64,000 nucleotides of DNA from Sphingomonas quercus. GTDB lineage: Bacteria; Pseudomonadota; Alphaproteobacteria; Sphingomonadales; Sphingomonadaceae. The notes beneath the pieces are model-generated. The model saw nothing but the letters and a program-made list of their open reading frames with translations, was not told where the DNA came from and did no database searches. Where the stretch lies: positions 124,001-188,000 of the forward strand of contig NZ_JAHKRT010000001.1 of assembly GCF_018863195.1 (NCBI RefSeq), read 5' to 3'. Below, one piece after another: positions 16,895-25,846 of this stretch (positions are counted from its first letter, which is position 1; each line of letters begins with the position of its first letter). The translations under genes and the position numbers were made by a program.

Positions 16895-17991
16895 TGACGC
16901 GGATCACGGTGGCGCTCGGCGCGCGCAGCTATCCGGTGGATATCGAGAACGGCCTGCTCGATCGTGCCGGCGCGGTGCTGGCGCCGCTGGCCCGGGCCAA
17001 TCGGCTGTTCCTGGTGACGGACGTGAATGTGGCGGCAGCCCAGCTCGACCGCTTCCGCGCGGGCTGCGCGGGGATCGAGATCGAGGCGGTGATCCTGCCG
17101 GCCGGCGAAAGCAGCAAGAGCTGGGCGCAGCTGGAGGCGCTCACCGATCGCATGCTCGATTGGGGCGTGGAGCGCGGCGACCATGTCGTGGCGCTCGGCG
17201 GCGGGGTGATCGGCGATCTCGTCGGGTTCGCCTCGGCGATCGTCAAGCGCGGCTGCAATTTCGTGCAGGTGCCGACGACGCTGCTCGCCCAGGTCGACAG
17301 CTCGGTAGGCGGCAAGACCGCGATCAACGCCCGCGCCGGCAAGAACCTGATCGGCGCCTTTCACCAGCCGGCCCATGTGCTGATCGACCCCGATGTGCTC
17401 GACACGCTGGGCTCGCGCGAGACCCGCGCCGGCTATGCGGAGGTGGTGAAATACGGGCTGATCGACGATCCGGATTTCTTCGACTGGTGCGAGGACAATG
17501 CCGGGGCGCTGCTGGCCGGAGACGGCGCCGCGCGGCGGCACGCCATCGCGCGCAGCGTCGAGGCCAAGGCGCGCATCGTCGGCGAGGATGAGCGCGAGAC
17601 CAGGGACCGCCGCGCGCTGCTCAATCTCGGCCACACATTCGGCCATGCGCTGGAGGCGGAGACCGGCTTTTCGGAACGCCTGCTGCATGGCGAGGCGGTG
17701 GCGGCGGGCATGGCGCTTGCCTTCCGCTATTCGGCGGCGCGCGGCCTGTGCGCGCCGGACGACGCGGAGCGGGTGTCGCGCCACCTCGCCGCCGTTGGCC
17801 TGCCGACCTCGGCCGCCGAGGCACATGTCACCGCCGCCGGCGCGACCCTGGTTGCCCATATGGCGCATGACAAGAAGATGGCCGGCGGCCGCCTGCCGTT
17901 CCTGCTCGCGCGCGGCATCGGCCAGACCTTCGTTGCGAAGGATGTCGAACTCGAGGATGTGGCCGCGTTTCTGGACAGCGAGCGGGGCTGA
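16891..17991 (+). CDS. aroB: 3-dehydroquinate synthase
   Basis: 366 residues. It converts DAHP to 3-dehydroquinate, using NAD and a divalent metal. Motifs: GGGVIGDLVGFASAIVKRG (NAD-binding glycine loop), VPTTLLAQVDSSVGGKTAIN, KNLIGAFHQP, the metal ligands in YAEVVKYGLI and LLNLGHTFGHALE, and MAHDKKM near the end. Start ATG at 16891 overlaps aroK; an ATG one codon later is equally possible. Confidence 0.97.
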   Translation: MMTRITVALGARSYPVDIENGLLDRAGAVLAPLARANRLFLVTDVNVAAAQLDRFRAGCAGIEIEAVILPAGESSKSWAQLEALTDRMLDWGVERGDHVVALGGGVIGDLVGFASAIVKRGCNFVQVPTTLLAQVDSSVGGKTAINARAGKNLIGAFHQPAHVLIDPDVLDTLGSRETRAGYAEVVKYGLIDDPDFFDWCEDNAGALLAGDGAARRHAIARSVEAKARIVGEDERETRDRRALLNLGHTFGHALEAETGFSERLLHGEAVAAGMALAFRYSAARGLCAPDDAERVSRHLAAVGLPTSAAEAHVTAAGATLVAHMAHDKKMAGGRLPFLLARGIGQTFVAKDVELEDVAAFLDSERG

Positions 17992-18012
17992 ATTTCCCGA
18001 ACAATGTGAGGG

Positions 18013-18204
18013 TCAGCGCGCGCGGCGGAAATCCCCCAGGCCGATCGCCGCGATGATCCCGGTGAGCCCGCCGACAATGCCGGTGAACATTGGTCCGTTC
18101 AACGCCAGGCCGAGCCAGTCGTGCAGCAGGGCCCCGATGGCGCCGGCGGCAACACCGGCGACGAGGCCGAGGATGATCAACCGTGAAAAGAAACGCACGG
18201 ACAT
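18013..18204 (-). CDS. Small two-helix membrane protein
   Basis: 63 residues from the ATG at 18204, which has AAGGGG seven bases upstream; a longer start at 18219 lacks one. Two hydrophobic, Gly/Ala-rich segments (about 8-28 and 38-58) with a basic C-terminus (GDFRRAR). No recognised family. It stands alone after aroB, convergent with it. Confidence 0.55.
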   Translation of the reverse strand: MSVRFFSRLIILGLVAGVAAGAIGALLHDWLGLALNGPMFTGIVGGLTGIIAAIGLGDFRRAR

Positions 18205-18272
18205 GGTTCGCCCCTTCACATGCCGCCATCAAGCAGAGTGAGGCGCCCGCGTGAAAGAGGCCGATCGGCCAG

Positions 18273-18608
18273 TCACCGCGTTCCGCGCCACGCGATGAGG
18301 AGCCAGCCGAGGATCATCGCCACCCCGCCCAGCGGCGTGATCGCGCCCATCACCTTCGGCGCGCCGAATGCCAGCGCGTAGAGCGAGCCGCCGAACACCG
18401 CGCCGCCGGCCGTGAACAGCCACCCTGCCCGCCGTTCGCGCAGCGCGATCGCGGCCAGCGTGGCGACGGCATGGACCAGCTGATAGGTGCCGCCGGTGCG
18501 CAGCAGGGCGGCGGCATCCGCGCCGGCGCCGTGCGCGGCGAAGGCGCCCGCCGCGACCGCCAGCGCGCCGGAGAGGCCCGCCAGCAGGGCCAGCGCATCC
18601 CGCTTCAT
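18273..18608 (-). CDS. DUF423 family membrane protein
   Basis: 111 residues with four predicted helices. The GALAVAAGAFAAHG segment near the N-terminus, YQLVHAVATLA in the middle and GGVAMILGWLLIAW at the end match DUF423 (YwdK/YgdD-like) proteins of unknown function. Its start overlaps the stop of the CPA2 antiporter by 4 bp, making it the last gene of a translationally coupled chain. Confidence 0.9.
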   Translation of the reverse strand: MKRDALALLAGLSGALAVAAGAFAAHGAGADAAALLRTGGTYQLVHAVATLAAIALRERRAGWLFTAGGAVFGGSLYALAFGAPKVMGAITPLGGVAMILGWLLIAWRGTR

Positions 18609-20383
18609 GTGCCGCGCGGCCGGCGGAATTCGGGCTCGGTGAGGATCATGTCGCGTGCCGCGGCGACGTCGTTATGCTCACGCTGCAGGGCGAAGCGTTC
18701 GTCGTCGCGGCGGCGGTAATCGGCTTCGGCGGTGACGACCTCGTCCGCGTCGGCGCCGACCAGCGTCAGCGCCTGCTTGCCCATGGCGACGGCGCTCTCG
18801 AATACCTCGCGCACGCAGCCCGCGATCGGCACGCCGGCGATGCGCAGCATGTGCCGGCGATCGAACACGCGGACGAGCAGGCGGGCATCGGGGAATGCGG
18901 CCGCGATCGGCTCGAGCTGCGCGCCGCCAAGCCCCTCGCCGTCGATGCAGAAGGCGATGAGTTCCGCCTCCTCGGCGCCGGCCTGACGGAGCAGGTCGAT
19001 GCGCGTGCCGTCCCCGTACCAGACCTTCATGCCGAAGCCGGCTGCGGTCTCGATCATCTCCACATCGGTATCGACGACGGTGATCGACACCCCCTGCGCG
19101 AGCAGCATCTGCGCCACCGTCTGGCCGAAACGGCCATAGCCGACGATGATCGCGCTGGACTGCTCGGCTTCTTCCGGCCCCGGCACATGGATCAGCCGCG
19201 CGCCCGCCGCCTCGCCGCCGAAGCGCCGCGACAGCGTCATCAGGAACGGCGTGGTCGCCATCGAGAGGGTGACGATCGCGCCGAACAGGCTCGCCGCGCC
19301 GGGAAGGATGAGCAGCGCTTCCTGGGCCTGGGTGAACAGCACGAAGCCGAATTCGCCGCCCTGGCTGAGCAGCAGGCCCATGGCCAGCGCCGGCCGGTTC
19401 GCCATCCCGAACAGGCGGCAGAGCCCGAACAGCACCGCGGTCTTCACGATGATCAGCACCGCCGCCATGCCGAACACGAAGGCCGGCCGCATCGCCACCG
19501 TATGCAGGTCGAGCATCATGCCGACCGAGAGGAAGAACAGGCCCAGGAGGATTGAGCGGAACGGCTCGACATCGGCCTCCAGCTCATGGCGATAGGGCGA
19601 ATCGGCGAGCATCACCCCGGCCACGAAGGCGCCGAGCGCGGTGGAGAGGTGCAGCGTTTCCATCAGCGCCGCCGACGCCAGCACGGTGACGAGGCCGGCA
19701 GTCACGAACATCTCGCGCTCGCCCAGCCGGCCGATGAGGCGGAAGATGGGCGAGATGACGAAGCGGCCGGCAAGCACCAGGCCGGCCACCGCCGCCACCG
19801 TATAGACCGCCATCAGCCACCCCGGCGGCGCAGCGGGGTCGGCCGGCGCCCGGCTCAGCGCCGCGATCACCGTGATCAGCGGCACGATCGACAGATCCTG
19901 GAACAGCAGGACGGAAAAGGCGCGTTCGCCGAACGGCGTGTTCATGCGCCCCGCCGAGCGCAGCAACGGCAGCACCTGTGCGGTCGACGACAAGGCCAGC
20001 GGCAGGCCGAGGGCCAGCGCCGCCGCGCTGCTGAATGGAGTGAAGAAATAGATGACGCCCGCCAGCGCCAGCCCCGCCAGCACGACCTGCAATAGCCCGA
20101 GGCCGAATATGTCGCGCCTCAGCTGCCATAGCCGGGCGGGATTAAGCTCCAGCCCGACGAGGAACAACAGCAGCACGATGCCGATCTCGCCGACGGCGGC
20201 GGCGCTTTCCGGCGCCGTGATCAGCCGCAGGCCCTGCGGCCCGATCGCGGCCCCCGCGACGAGATAGCCGAGCACGGCGCCGAGGCCGAGCTTGCGGAAC
20301 AGCAGCACCGAGACCAGCCCGGCACCGAGCAGGATGAAGCCGTCGGCGAGCAGGTCGCCGGTGACAGGGCCGGGCGCGCTCAT
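18605..20383 (-). CDS. CPA2-family cation:proton antiporter with TrkA-N domain (KefB/YbaL-like)
   Basis: 592 residues: 12 or so transmembrane segments over the first 390, then a cytoplasmic RCK/TrkA-N domain beginning at about 415 with the nucleotide-binding signature IIVGYGRFGQTVAQ and the acidic pocket VVDTDVEMI. The QGGEFGFVLF segment is the KefB/KefC-type pore motif. It probably exports K+ in exchange for H+, gated by nucleotide or glutathione-like ligands. No KefF/KefG ancillary gene is adjacent. ATG at 20383 overlaps the Fe-S scaffold-like gene upstream and its stop overlaps DUF423 downstream, each by 4 bp. Confidence 0.92.
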   Translation of the reverse strand: MSAPGPVTGDLLADGFILLGAGLVSVLLFRKLGLGAVLGYLVAGAAIGPQGLRLITAPESAAAVGEIGIVLLLFLVGLELNPARLWQLRRDIFGLGLLQVVLAGLALAGVIYFFTPFSSAAALALGLPLALSSTAQVLPLLRSAGRMNTPFGERAFSVLLFQDLSIVPLITVIAALSRAPADPAAPPGWLMAVYTVAAVAGLVLAGRFVISPIFRLIGRLGEREMFVTAGLVTVLASAALMETLHLSTALGAFVAGVMLADSPYRHELEADVEPFRSILLGLFFLSVGMMLDLHTVAMRPAFVFGMAAVLIIVKTAVLFGLCRLFGMANRPALAMGLLLSQGGEFGFVLFTQAQEALLILPGAASLFGAIVTLSMATTPFLMTLSRRFGGEAAGARLIHVPGPEEAEQSSAIIVGYGRFGQTVAQMLLAQGVSITVVDTDVEMIETAAGFGMKVWYGDGTRIDLLRQAGAEEAELIAFCIDGEGLGGAQLEPIAAAFPDARLLVRVFDRRHMLRIAGVPIAGCVREVFESAVAMGKQALTLVGADADEVVTAEADYRRRDDERFALQREHNDVAAARDMILTEPEFRRPRGT

Positions 20384-20820
20384 GCCGCTGCCCGCCCCTG
20401 ATGCGCCTGCGCCGCCGCCTCGGCGACCGCTTCGAAAGCGAGGCGGATCGACGGGTGGCGCGCGCTGTGCGGCAAGGCGGCGCGGAAGATGTCGAGGCCG
20501 GGCCAGTCGCCCGGATCGTCGCGCCGGCCGGCGAGGAAAGCGGCGAGCGCGTCGCGGGCGGCGGCAAGTTCGTCCGGCGAGCGGCCGATGGCATGCGCGC
20601 CCATCAGCGCCGCCGAGGCCTGGCCCAGCGCGCACGCGTTCACCGCCTGCCCCAGCTCGGCGACACGGCCGTCATCGCCGATCGACACGTCGACGGTCAC
20701 CCGGCTGCCACAGACCGGCGAACGCCGCTCGGCCGTCGCCTGTGGCGCGGCCAGCCGTACGTGGTGGGGGATGGCGGTGGCGAGGCGCAGGATCGCGGCA
20801 GTGTAAAGTGGCGCGCTCAT
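20380..20820 (-). CDS. IscU/NifU-like iron-sulfur scaffold protein
   Basis: 146 residues. Two of the three scaffold cysteines are visible, in SPVCGSRVTVDV (about 37) and NACALGQASAALM (about 63). The third Cys of IscU is replaced (region HPSIRLAFEAVA), as in other alphaproteobacterial members of this subfamily as far as I recall. Whether it still assembles clusters is open. It is coupled by ATGA overlaps to cvpA upstream and the antiporter downstream and is not in an isc or suf operon. Confidence 0.8.
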   Translation of the reverse strand: MSAPLYTAAILRLATAIPHHVRLAAPQATAERRSPVCGSRVTVDVSIGDDGRVAELGQAVNACALGQASAALMGAHAIGRSPDELAAARDALAAFLAGRRDDPGDWPGLDIFRAALPHSARHPSIRLAFEAVAEAAAQAHQGRAAA

Positions 20821-21329
20821 CCGCCGGTCCCCGCGCGGCGCGCCGCCACCCAGTCGACCACTGCCCCGCCCGAGGCGTGGAGCAGGGGATAGGTATGCGA
20901 GGCGCGCATCCAGTCGGGCCGCGCCGATCGCGAGCCCCAGATCGAATCATAGACCAGGGAGACGAGCAGGAACAGCACGGTGGCACCGAGCAGCCCTTTC
21001 AGCGCCCCGAAACCCAAGCCGAGCAGCCGGTCGAGCGGCCCGAGCACCGACTGCCGGGTGCGCGCGCCGACCGAGCGGGCGACCATCCGCCCGCCGAAGA
21101 ATGTGATGCCGAATATGGCGACGAAGGCGAGTATCGCCGCGCCGGTCTCCGTTCCCACCGGCCCGATCAGCCAATGCGACACGGTGGTGAACAGCAGCTT
21201 CAGGGCGACGATCGCCGCCACCCACGCGAACAACGACAGGATCTCGGTGACGAAGCCGCGCATCACCCCCAGCAGCGCGGCGCCACCCACGAGGATGAGC
21301 ACGACGATATCGAGTGCGGTGAGCGCCAT
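20817..21329 (-). CDS. cvpA: CvpA family inner membrane protein
   Basis: 170 residues with four hydrophobic segments and the family start TALDIVVLILVGGAALLGVMRGFVTE. CvpA (colicin V production) proteins are needed for bile or envelope stress tolerance in enterics; in alphaproteobacteria the role is unclear. First gene of the coupled chain ending with DUF423. A 38-bp gap separates it from the DUF488 gene upstream, which could also be in the transcript. Confidence 0.9.
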   Translation of the reverse strand: MALTALDIVVLILVGGAALLGVMRGFVTEILSLFAWVAAIVALKLLFTTVSHWLIGPVGTETGAAILAFVAIFGITFFGGRMVARSVGARTRQSVLGPLDRLLGLGFGALKGLLGATVLFLLVSLVYDSIWGSRSARPDWMRASHTYPLLHASGGAVVDWVAARRAGTGG

Positions 21330-21367
21330 GACCGGCAGGTATGCGTGGGGGGCCTGACCGTCAACGT

Positions 21368-21814
21368 TCAGGCAAAGAGATCGATCACCTTTGCATCGGG
21401 CATCGCATGCGCGACGAGCAGCGACCGGTGGCAGGCGGCAGGATCGCGCTCGAAGCAGAGCAGCGCGGAGGGCTGTTCGGCAGCCAGATCGCGCATCTGC
21501 TCGATCTGCGCCGCGGCCTCGGTGGTGGCGAGCTGGCCGGCATAGATTGCGGCCAGCTCGGCGCGCCGCCCCTTGCGCGCCGCCTCGCGTCCGGCCGGCG
21601 GCGTACCCAGCGCCCTCAGGTTGATGTAGCCGATGCCCGCTTCGCTCAGGCCGGCGGCGAGCACATTCTTCGAGAAGCCCGGCTTGCGGGACAGCGGCAC
21701 TGCGCGCACGTCGATGACCCGGGCGACGCCGGCCGTTTTCAGGGCTGCGATCAGCTCGGGCTGGGTGGTCCCCTCATAGCCGATCGTGAAGATCGTCCCG
21801 GCGCGCGACAGCAT
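21368..21814 (-). CDS. DUF488 family protein
   Basis: 148 residues. Typical DUF488 signatures: IFTIGYEG at the start, [17 protein letters not shown], and the C-terminal [18 protein letters not shown]. The Cys and His/Arg of the last motif are conserved in the family, whose function is unknown. The ATG at 21814 is preceded by AAGGAGAGG at good spacing, which decides against an ATG six codons upstream. Divergent from trmFO with 39 bp between. Confidence 0.92.
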   Translation of the reverse strand: MLSRAGTIFTIGYEGTTQPELIAALKTAGVARVIDVRAVPLSRKPGFSKNVLAAGLSEAGIGYINLRALGTPPAGREAARKGRRAELAAIYAGQLATTEAAAQIEQMRDLAAEQPSALLCFERDPAACHRSLLVAHAMPDAKVIDLFA

Positions 21815-21853
21815 TGGCCTCTCCTTCCCCATTCCGCTAACGGGCAACGAATC

Positions 21854-23167
21854 ATGACGGATAAGGTGCATATCATCGGTGGCGGGCTGGCCGGATCGGA
21901 AGCCGCCTGGCAGCTCGCCCAGGCCGGCATAGCGGTGCGGCTGTCGGAAATGCGCGGCGTCGAGGCGACGCCCGCGCATCATACCAGCGACCTCGCCGAG
22001 CTGGTCTGCTCCAACAGCTTTCGCTCCGACGATGCCGAGAACAACGCCGTCGGCCTGCTCCATGCCGAGATGCGGGCGATGGGATCGCTGATCCTGGCGC
22101 AGGCGGACGCGCATCGCGTGCCGGCCGGATCGGCGCTGGCCGTCGACCGCGACGGCTTCTCCGCCGGCGTCACCGCCGCGATCGAGGCGCATCCGCTGAT
22201 CGAGCTTGTCCGCGAGCGGGTCGACGCGCTGCCGGCAGACGGGCCGACCATCGTCGCCACCGGCCCGCTCACCGCCGCCGCCCTCGCAGGCTCGATCGGC
22301 GCCGCCACCGGCGAGACCGAACTGGCCTTCTTCGACGCGATCGCCCCGATCGTCCATCGCGACACGATCGACATGGACGTGGCCTGGTTCCAGAGTCGCT
22401 GGAACAAGGGCGAGGGCAAGGATTACATCAACTGCCCGCTCGACAAGGAGCAGTATCTTGCCTTTCACGCCGCGCTGCTCGCCGCCGAAAAGACCGAGTT
22501 CCGCGAGTGGGAGCGCGACACGCCCTATTTCGACGGCTGCATACCGATCGAGGTGATGGCCGAGCGCGGCGTCGACACGATGCGTTATGGGCCGATGAAG
22601 CCGGTGGGCCTCGATGATCCGCGCACCGGGCGCTGGCCCTATGCGGTGGTGCAGCTGCGTCAGGACAATGCGCTGGGCACGCTGTGGAACATCGTCGGCT
22701 TCCAGACCAAGCTCAAGCATGCCGAGCAGGTGCGCCTGTTCCGCACTATCCCGGGGCTGGAGAAGGCCGAGTTCGCGCGGCTTGGCGGGCTGCATCGTAA
22801 CACCTTCCTCAATTCGCCGCGGCTGCTGGACGCCGCGCTGAGGCTGAAATCGGCTCCGCACATCCGTTTCGCCGGCCAGATCACCGGCTGCGAGGGCTAT
22901 GTCGAGAGCGCCGCCATCGGCCTCATCGCCGGGCGTTTCACCGCCGCCGAACTGGCCGGGCGGGCGATCGTGCCGCCGCCGGCCGAGACCGCGCTCGGTG
23001 CCCTCCTCGGCCATATCACCGGCGGCGCGGAGGCCGACACCTATCAGCCGATGAACGTCAATTTCGGCCTGTTCCCGCCAATTCCCGGCCGCACCCGCAA
23101 GGCCGAGCGCAAGGGAATGATGGCCGCCCGCGCCCGTGACGCGCTTGCGGCGTGGATGGCGGACTGA
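21854..23167 (+). CDS. trmFO: Methylenetetrahydrofolate--tRNA-(uracil-54-C5)-methyltransferase
   Basis: 437 residues, the family length. FAD-binding GxGxxG is GGGLAG at 9-14; other signatures are [45 protein letters not shown], and the C-terminal [10 protein letters not shown]. It makes m5U54 in the T-loop of tRNAs using folate and FADH2. Start at ATG 21854; longer frames run back through the divergent DUF488 gene. Confidence 0.97.
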   Translation: MTDKVHIIGGGLAGSEAAWQLAQAGIAVRLSEMRGVEATPAHHTSDLAELVCSNSFRSDDAENNAVGLLHAEMRAMGSLILAQADAHRVPAGSALAVDRDGFSAGVTAAIEAHPLIELVRERVDALPADGPTIVATGPLTAAALAGSIGAATGETELAFFDAIAPIVHRDTIDMDVAWFQSRWNKGEGKDYINCPLDKEQYLAFHAALLAAEKTEFREWERDTPYFDGCIPIEVMAERGVDTMRYGPMKPVGLDDPRTGRWPYAVVQLRQDNALGTLWNIVGFQTKLKHAEQVRLFRTIPGLEKAEFARLGGLHRNTFLNSPRLLDAALRLKSAPHIRFAGQITGCEGYVESAAIGLIAGRFTAAELAGRAIVPPPAETALGALLGHITGGAEADTYQPMNVNFGLFPPIPGRTRKAERKGMMAARARDALAAWMAD

Positions 23168-23246
23168 CGCGCCAGACGGCTGGCCACGAAGACAGCAGCC
23201 AACCCATGGGCGCGGATGACAAACGGGCGCCATGGGGGAGTGAATC

Positions 23247-23717
23247 ATGAGCAGTTTCATCGAAACGCAGCATTTTTCCCCGTCGCTGTCGGTGCCGATC
23301 GCCGTCGCGCTCCTCGGCTCCGGTGTGTTCGTCGTGGTCCGCGTCGTGACCGCGGGCATGCCGTCCTATAAGCTATTGGTCGCGCTCCTCCTTATGGCCG
23401 TTCTCGTGGCCTTCGCTGCCCTGCTGGTGTTCTATCCGATGACGACCCGCGTCGACGGGGAGATGCTGTCGGTGCGCATGCCCGCGCTGATCAACCGCAC
23501 GATCGACCTGCGAAACGTCGCCGAGGCGGATGTCGAGGAATTCAGCCCGCTGGGCGATTATGGCGGCTGGGGCGTTCGCTTCGCCCGCGGCGGCGTTCTC
23601 TATAATCTGCGCGGCGACCGGGCCGTCACCTTGCGACTGAAGAGCGGGGAGAAGGTTTCCGTCGGCTCGCAGGCGCCGCACGAGCTCTTGCGCGCGATCG
23701 AGGCCGCCCGCTCCTGA
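23247..23717 (+). CDS. Membrane protein with PH-like domain
   Basis: 156 residues. Two hydrophobic segments (about 15-35 and 43-63) precede a soluble beta-rich domain (70-150) with MTTRVDGEMLSVRMPALINR, GGWGVRFARGG and VSVGSQAPHELLRAIEAA, the layout of small bacterial PH-like proteins. Function unknown. GGGGGAG upstream of the ATG is a good ribosome binding site. Monocistronic. Confidence 0.65.
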   Translation: MSSFIETQHFSPSLSVPIAVALLGSGVFVVVRVVTAGMPSYKLLVALLLMAVLVAFAALLVFYPMTTRVDGEMLSVRMPALINRTIDLRNVAEADVEEFSPLGDYGGWGVRFARGGVLYNLRGDRAVTLRLKSGEKVSVGSQAPHELLRAIEAARS

Positions 23718-23886
23718 TCGCAGCCTGAGTCCCTGAGCTTCGTCGACGCCGGATCGCCGTTCATCGAGGCCGGCTCGACGGCACCCCGTCCGCGCGGCCA
23801 CCCCCTGCCTGCCCGATTGCCCCCAAAGCCCGCCGGGGAAGGCTCAGGCTCATCGGGTATTGTGACCAACAGGGGGAAATTCCGAC

Positions 23887-24705
23887 ATGCGTATGTTCCA
23901 ATGGGGCGGCTTCGCCGCGCTACTCGCCTTCGCCGGGGCCGCCGATGCGGCGGCCGTGCTGAAGGCCCAATATCTGTTCCAGAACAGCCTCGCGTCGAGC
24001 GTTGCCGGGGCGCCGGACCTTGTCAATGTCGACCCGATGGGCGCCAACGCCTTCGTCACCGATACCGTACACGGCGAGACGCGCAGCGTGTTCAGGACCG
24101 GCGGCACCGCCTCGAAAAGCCAGCAGGGCGGCCTCAGCTTCAATAGCGGCGGCCTGTTGTCGCCGACCGAATATTCGGTGGCGATGACGCTGAAATTCAA
24201 CGACGCCAGCAGCAACGGGCGTTGGCGACGCATCCTCGACACCAGCAATCGCGGCTTCGACGGCGGTCTCTACGTCAATCCGCAGAACGACCTTGAAGTC
24301 TATCCGGGACGAGGCGCCGATACCGATTTCCTCGCCGGCGACTATCGCAACATCGTCCTCACCGTTAAACCCGGCGCGACGCCCGGCGCTCTCAGCCAGG
24401 TCAGCGCCTATATCGACGGCGGCGCATCGCTCGGCCTCATGACGAGCGTCATGGATATTTCCATGAGCGGCATCCTCAACCTGTTCCTGGACGACGGATC
24501 GGAATGGGCGCCGGCCAGCATCGCCGCGCTGAGCTTCTATGACGGCGTGCTCAGCGCCGCCGAGATCGCCGAGATCAATGGCGACCCGATCCCGCATCCC
24601 TCGGCCGTGCCCGAACCGGCCAGCTGGGCGATGATGATCCTCGGCTTCGGCGCGGTCGGCGTCGCCTCCCGGCGGCGTCAGGGCGCCCGTCGCTCGCTCG
24701 CCTGA
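23887..24705 (+). CDS. PEPxxWA-CTERM sorting domain protein with LamG-like fold
   Basis: 272 residues: signal peptide (about 1-22), a concanavalin/LamG-like beta-sandwich (about 25-235; segments SVAMTLKFNDASSNGRWRRI and YDGVLSAAEIAEIN are typical), then the sorting tag VPEPASWAMMILGFG and a basic end (SRRRQGARR). The tag is recognised by an exosortase, which cleaves it and links the protein to the cell surface or exopolysaccharide matrix. No exosortase gene is in the window. The W-A-M-M version of the tag is the sphingomonad type. GGGGGAAA precedes the ATG. Confidence 0.88.
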   Translation: MRMFQWGGFAALLAFAGAADAAAVLKAQYLFQNSLASSVAGAPDLVNVDPMGANAFVTDTVHGETRSVFRTGGTASKSQQGGLSFNSGGLLSPTEYSVAMTLKFNDASSNGRWRRILDTSNRGFDGGLYVNPQNDLEVYPGRGADTDFLAGDYRNIVLTVKPGATPGALSQVSAYIDGGASLGLMTSVMDISMSGILNLFLDDGSEWAPASIAALSFYDGVLSAAEIAEINGDPIPHPSAVPEPASWAMMILGFGAVGVASRRRQGARRSLA

Positions 24706-24712
24706 GCCGAGG

Positions 24713-25201
24713 TCAATTATCGTCGCGGCTGGCGAGCGCCGCTTCGACCGCCGCGCTGCAATCGCAGCGCGGCGTGTTGCTGGCGGGCTTGCGCACCTGT
24801 CGCGTGGTGGCGAACTCGGCAGCGGTCAGCGCGCCATCCTTCTGCTTGTCGGCGGTGTCGAAACGCTTGATCGAGCTGGCGGCATATTCCTCGAAGCTGA
24901 GGCGGCCGTCGCCATTGGCATCCAGCCGCTCGAAGGCGCGATGGCGGCCGATCAGGAACTCGTCGCGGCTGACGCGGCCGTCCTTGTTCTTGTCGTTGCG
25001 CGCAAAGCGCTTCTCCTCGCGGGTCGCCTCGGACGCGGCCGGCGGCGGCAGCGGGATATCGCGATCGTCATCCTTTGCCTGCGCGGCGAACGGCGCCGGG
25101 CCGAGTTGGCCGCCATGGCCGTCGTCCTGATTCTGCCACCAGAACAAGCCAGCCGCGACCAGCAGCAGCGCTGCCACTCCGCCTGCGAGATACCGCCACA
25201 T
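24713..25201 (-). CDS. EF-hand calcium-binding protein, membrane-anchored
   Basis: 162 residues from ATG 25201 (GGAG eight bases upstream). An N-terminal helix (about 5-23) is followed by a polar linker and three EF-hand loops: DKNKDGRVSRDE, DANGDGRLSFEE and DKQKDGALTAAE, each with Asp at 1, 3 (or Asn/Gln), 5 and Glu at 12. The C-terminus has a CDC pair. Probably periplasmic Ca2+ binding; partner unknown. Convergent with the PEP-CTERM gene, 7 bp apart. Confidence 0.85.
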   Translation of the reverse strand: MWRYLAGGVAALLLVAAGLFWWQNQDDGHGGQLGPAPFAAQAKDDDRDIPLPPPAASEATREEKRFARNDKNKDGRVSRDEFLIGRHRAFERLDANGDGRLSFEEYAASSIKRFDTADKQKDGALTAAEFATTRQVRKPASNTPRCDCSAAVEAALASRDDN

Positions 25202-25232
25202 CAACCATTCTCCACCGCTCGACCGCTACGGT

Positions 25233-25814
25233 CTAGCTCCCGGTAAGGCGGTGCCGCAATATGGCCAATAGGCGGGCCGGCGATCCCTGCCGTTCCGCCG
25301 CGCCGGCAGCGATGTCGCGCAGGGCGAGCGCGGAAAGCAGGCCGAGCGGGCGCACGCCACGCGGCCAGCGCGCCCGCACCGGCACCGCCTCTGCCAGCGC
25401 CGCCCTGTCCCCGCCCCGCGCGAGATCGACCAGCGCCCACGCCGCGCCCGCGCCCTCCGGCGCGACGCCGCCGAGCAGGCGGGCGGTCAGCCTGAACAGC
25501 CCTTCGCCGCGCGCGGCGGCATGGACCGCCCGCTCCTCGGGGCCGACAGCATCGGCGGGGAGCAGCACCTCCCAGCCTTCTTCCATGTCTGCCATCTCGG
25601 CTCCCGAGATACCCGCGGGCAGCACGTCCTGCGCGATCGCCCGGAGCAGGGGCTGGGCGGGCGGCGGCCCATCATCCAGCGCGGCGAGCGCATCGCGCCA
25701 CCAGACCAGCCGCATCTGCCCGATAACCGCCTCGTGGGTGGAGGCGATGATCCGCGCGAACTGCTCGTCGAGCGCCCAAAGCGCCGTGACCGCCGGCCTG
25801 ACGCCGGCGGGCAC
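25233..25814 (-). CDS. Squalene/phytoene synthase-like protein, NDUFAF6-type, short
   Basis: 193 residues from GTG 25814. Segments RPAVTALWALDEQFARI, QMRLVWWRDALAALD and PLLRAIAQDVL match the trans-isoprenyl synthase fold, but the Asp-rich catalytic motifs (DxxxD) are missing and the protein is about 100 residues shorter than phytoene synthase, so it is probably non-catalytic and close to the complex I assembly factor NDUFAF6. The frame stays open upstream and residues [12 protein letters not shown] before the GTG look family-like, so the real start may be a rare codon inside the pdhB end. Last gene of the pdh block. Confidence 0.72.
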   Translation of the reverse strand: MPAGVRPAVTALWALDEQFARIIASTHEAVIGQMRLVWWRDALAALDDGPPPAQPLLRAIAQDVLPAGISGAEMADMEEGWEVLLPADAVGPEERAVHAAARGEGLFRLTARLLGGVAPEGAGAAWALVDLARGGDRAALAEAVPVRARWPRGVRPLGLLSALALRDIAAGAAERQGSPARLLAILRHRLTGS

Positions 25815-25846
25815 ATAGGCGAGCGCCAGGCGGCGCTCAGGATCGG

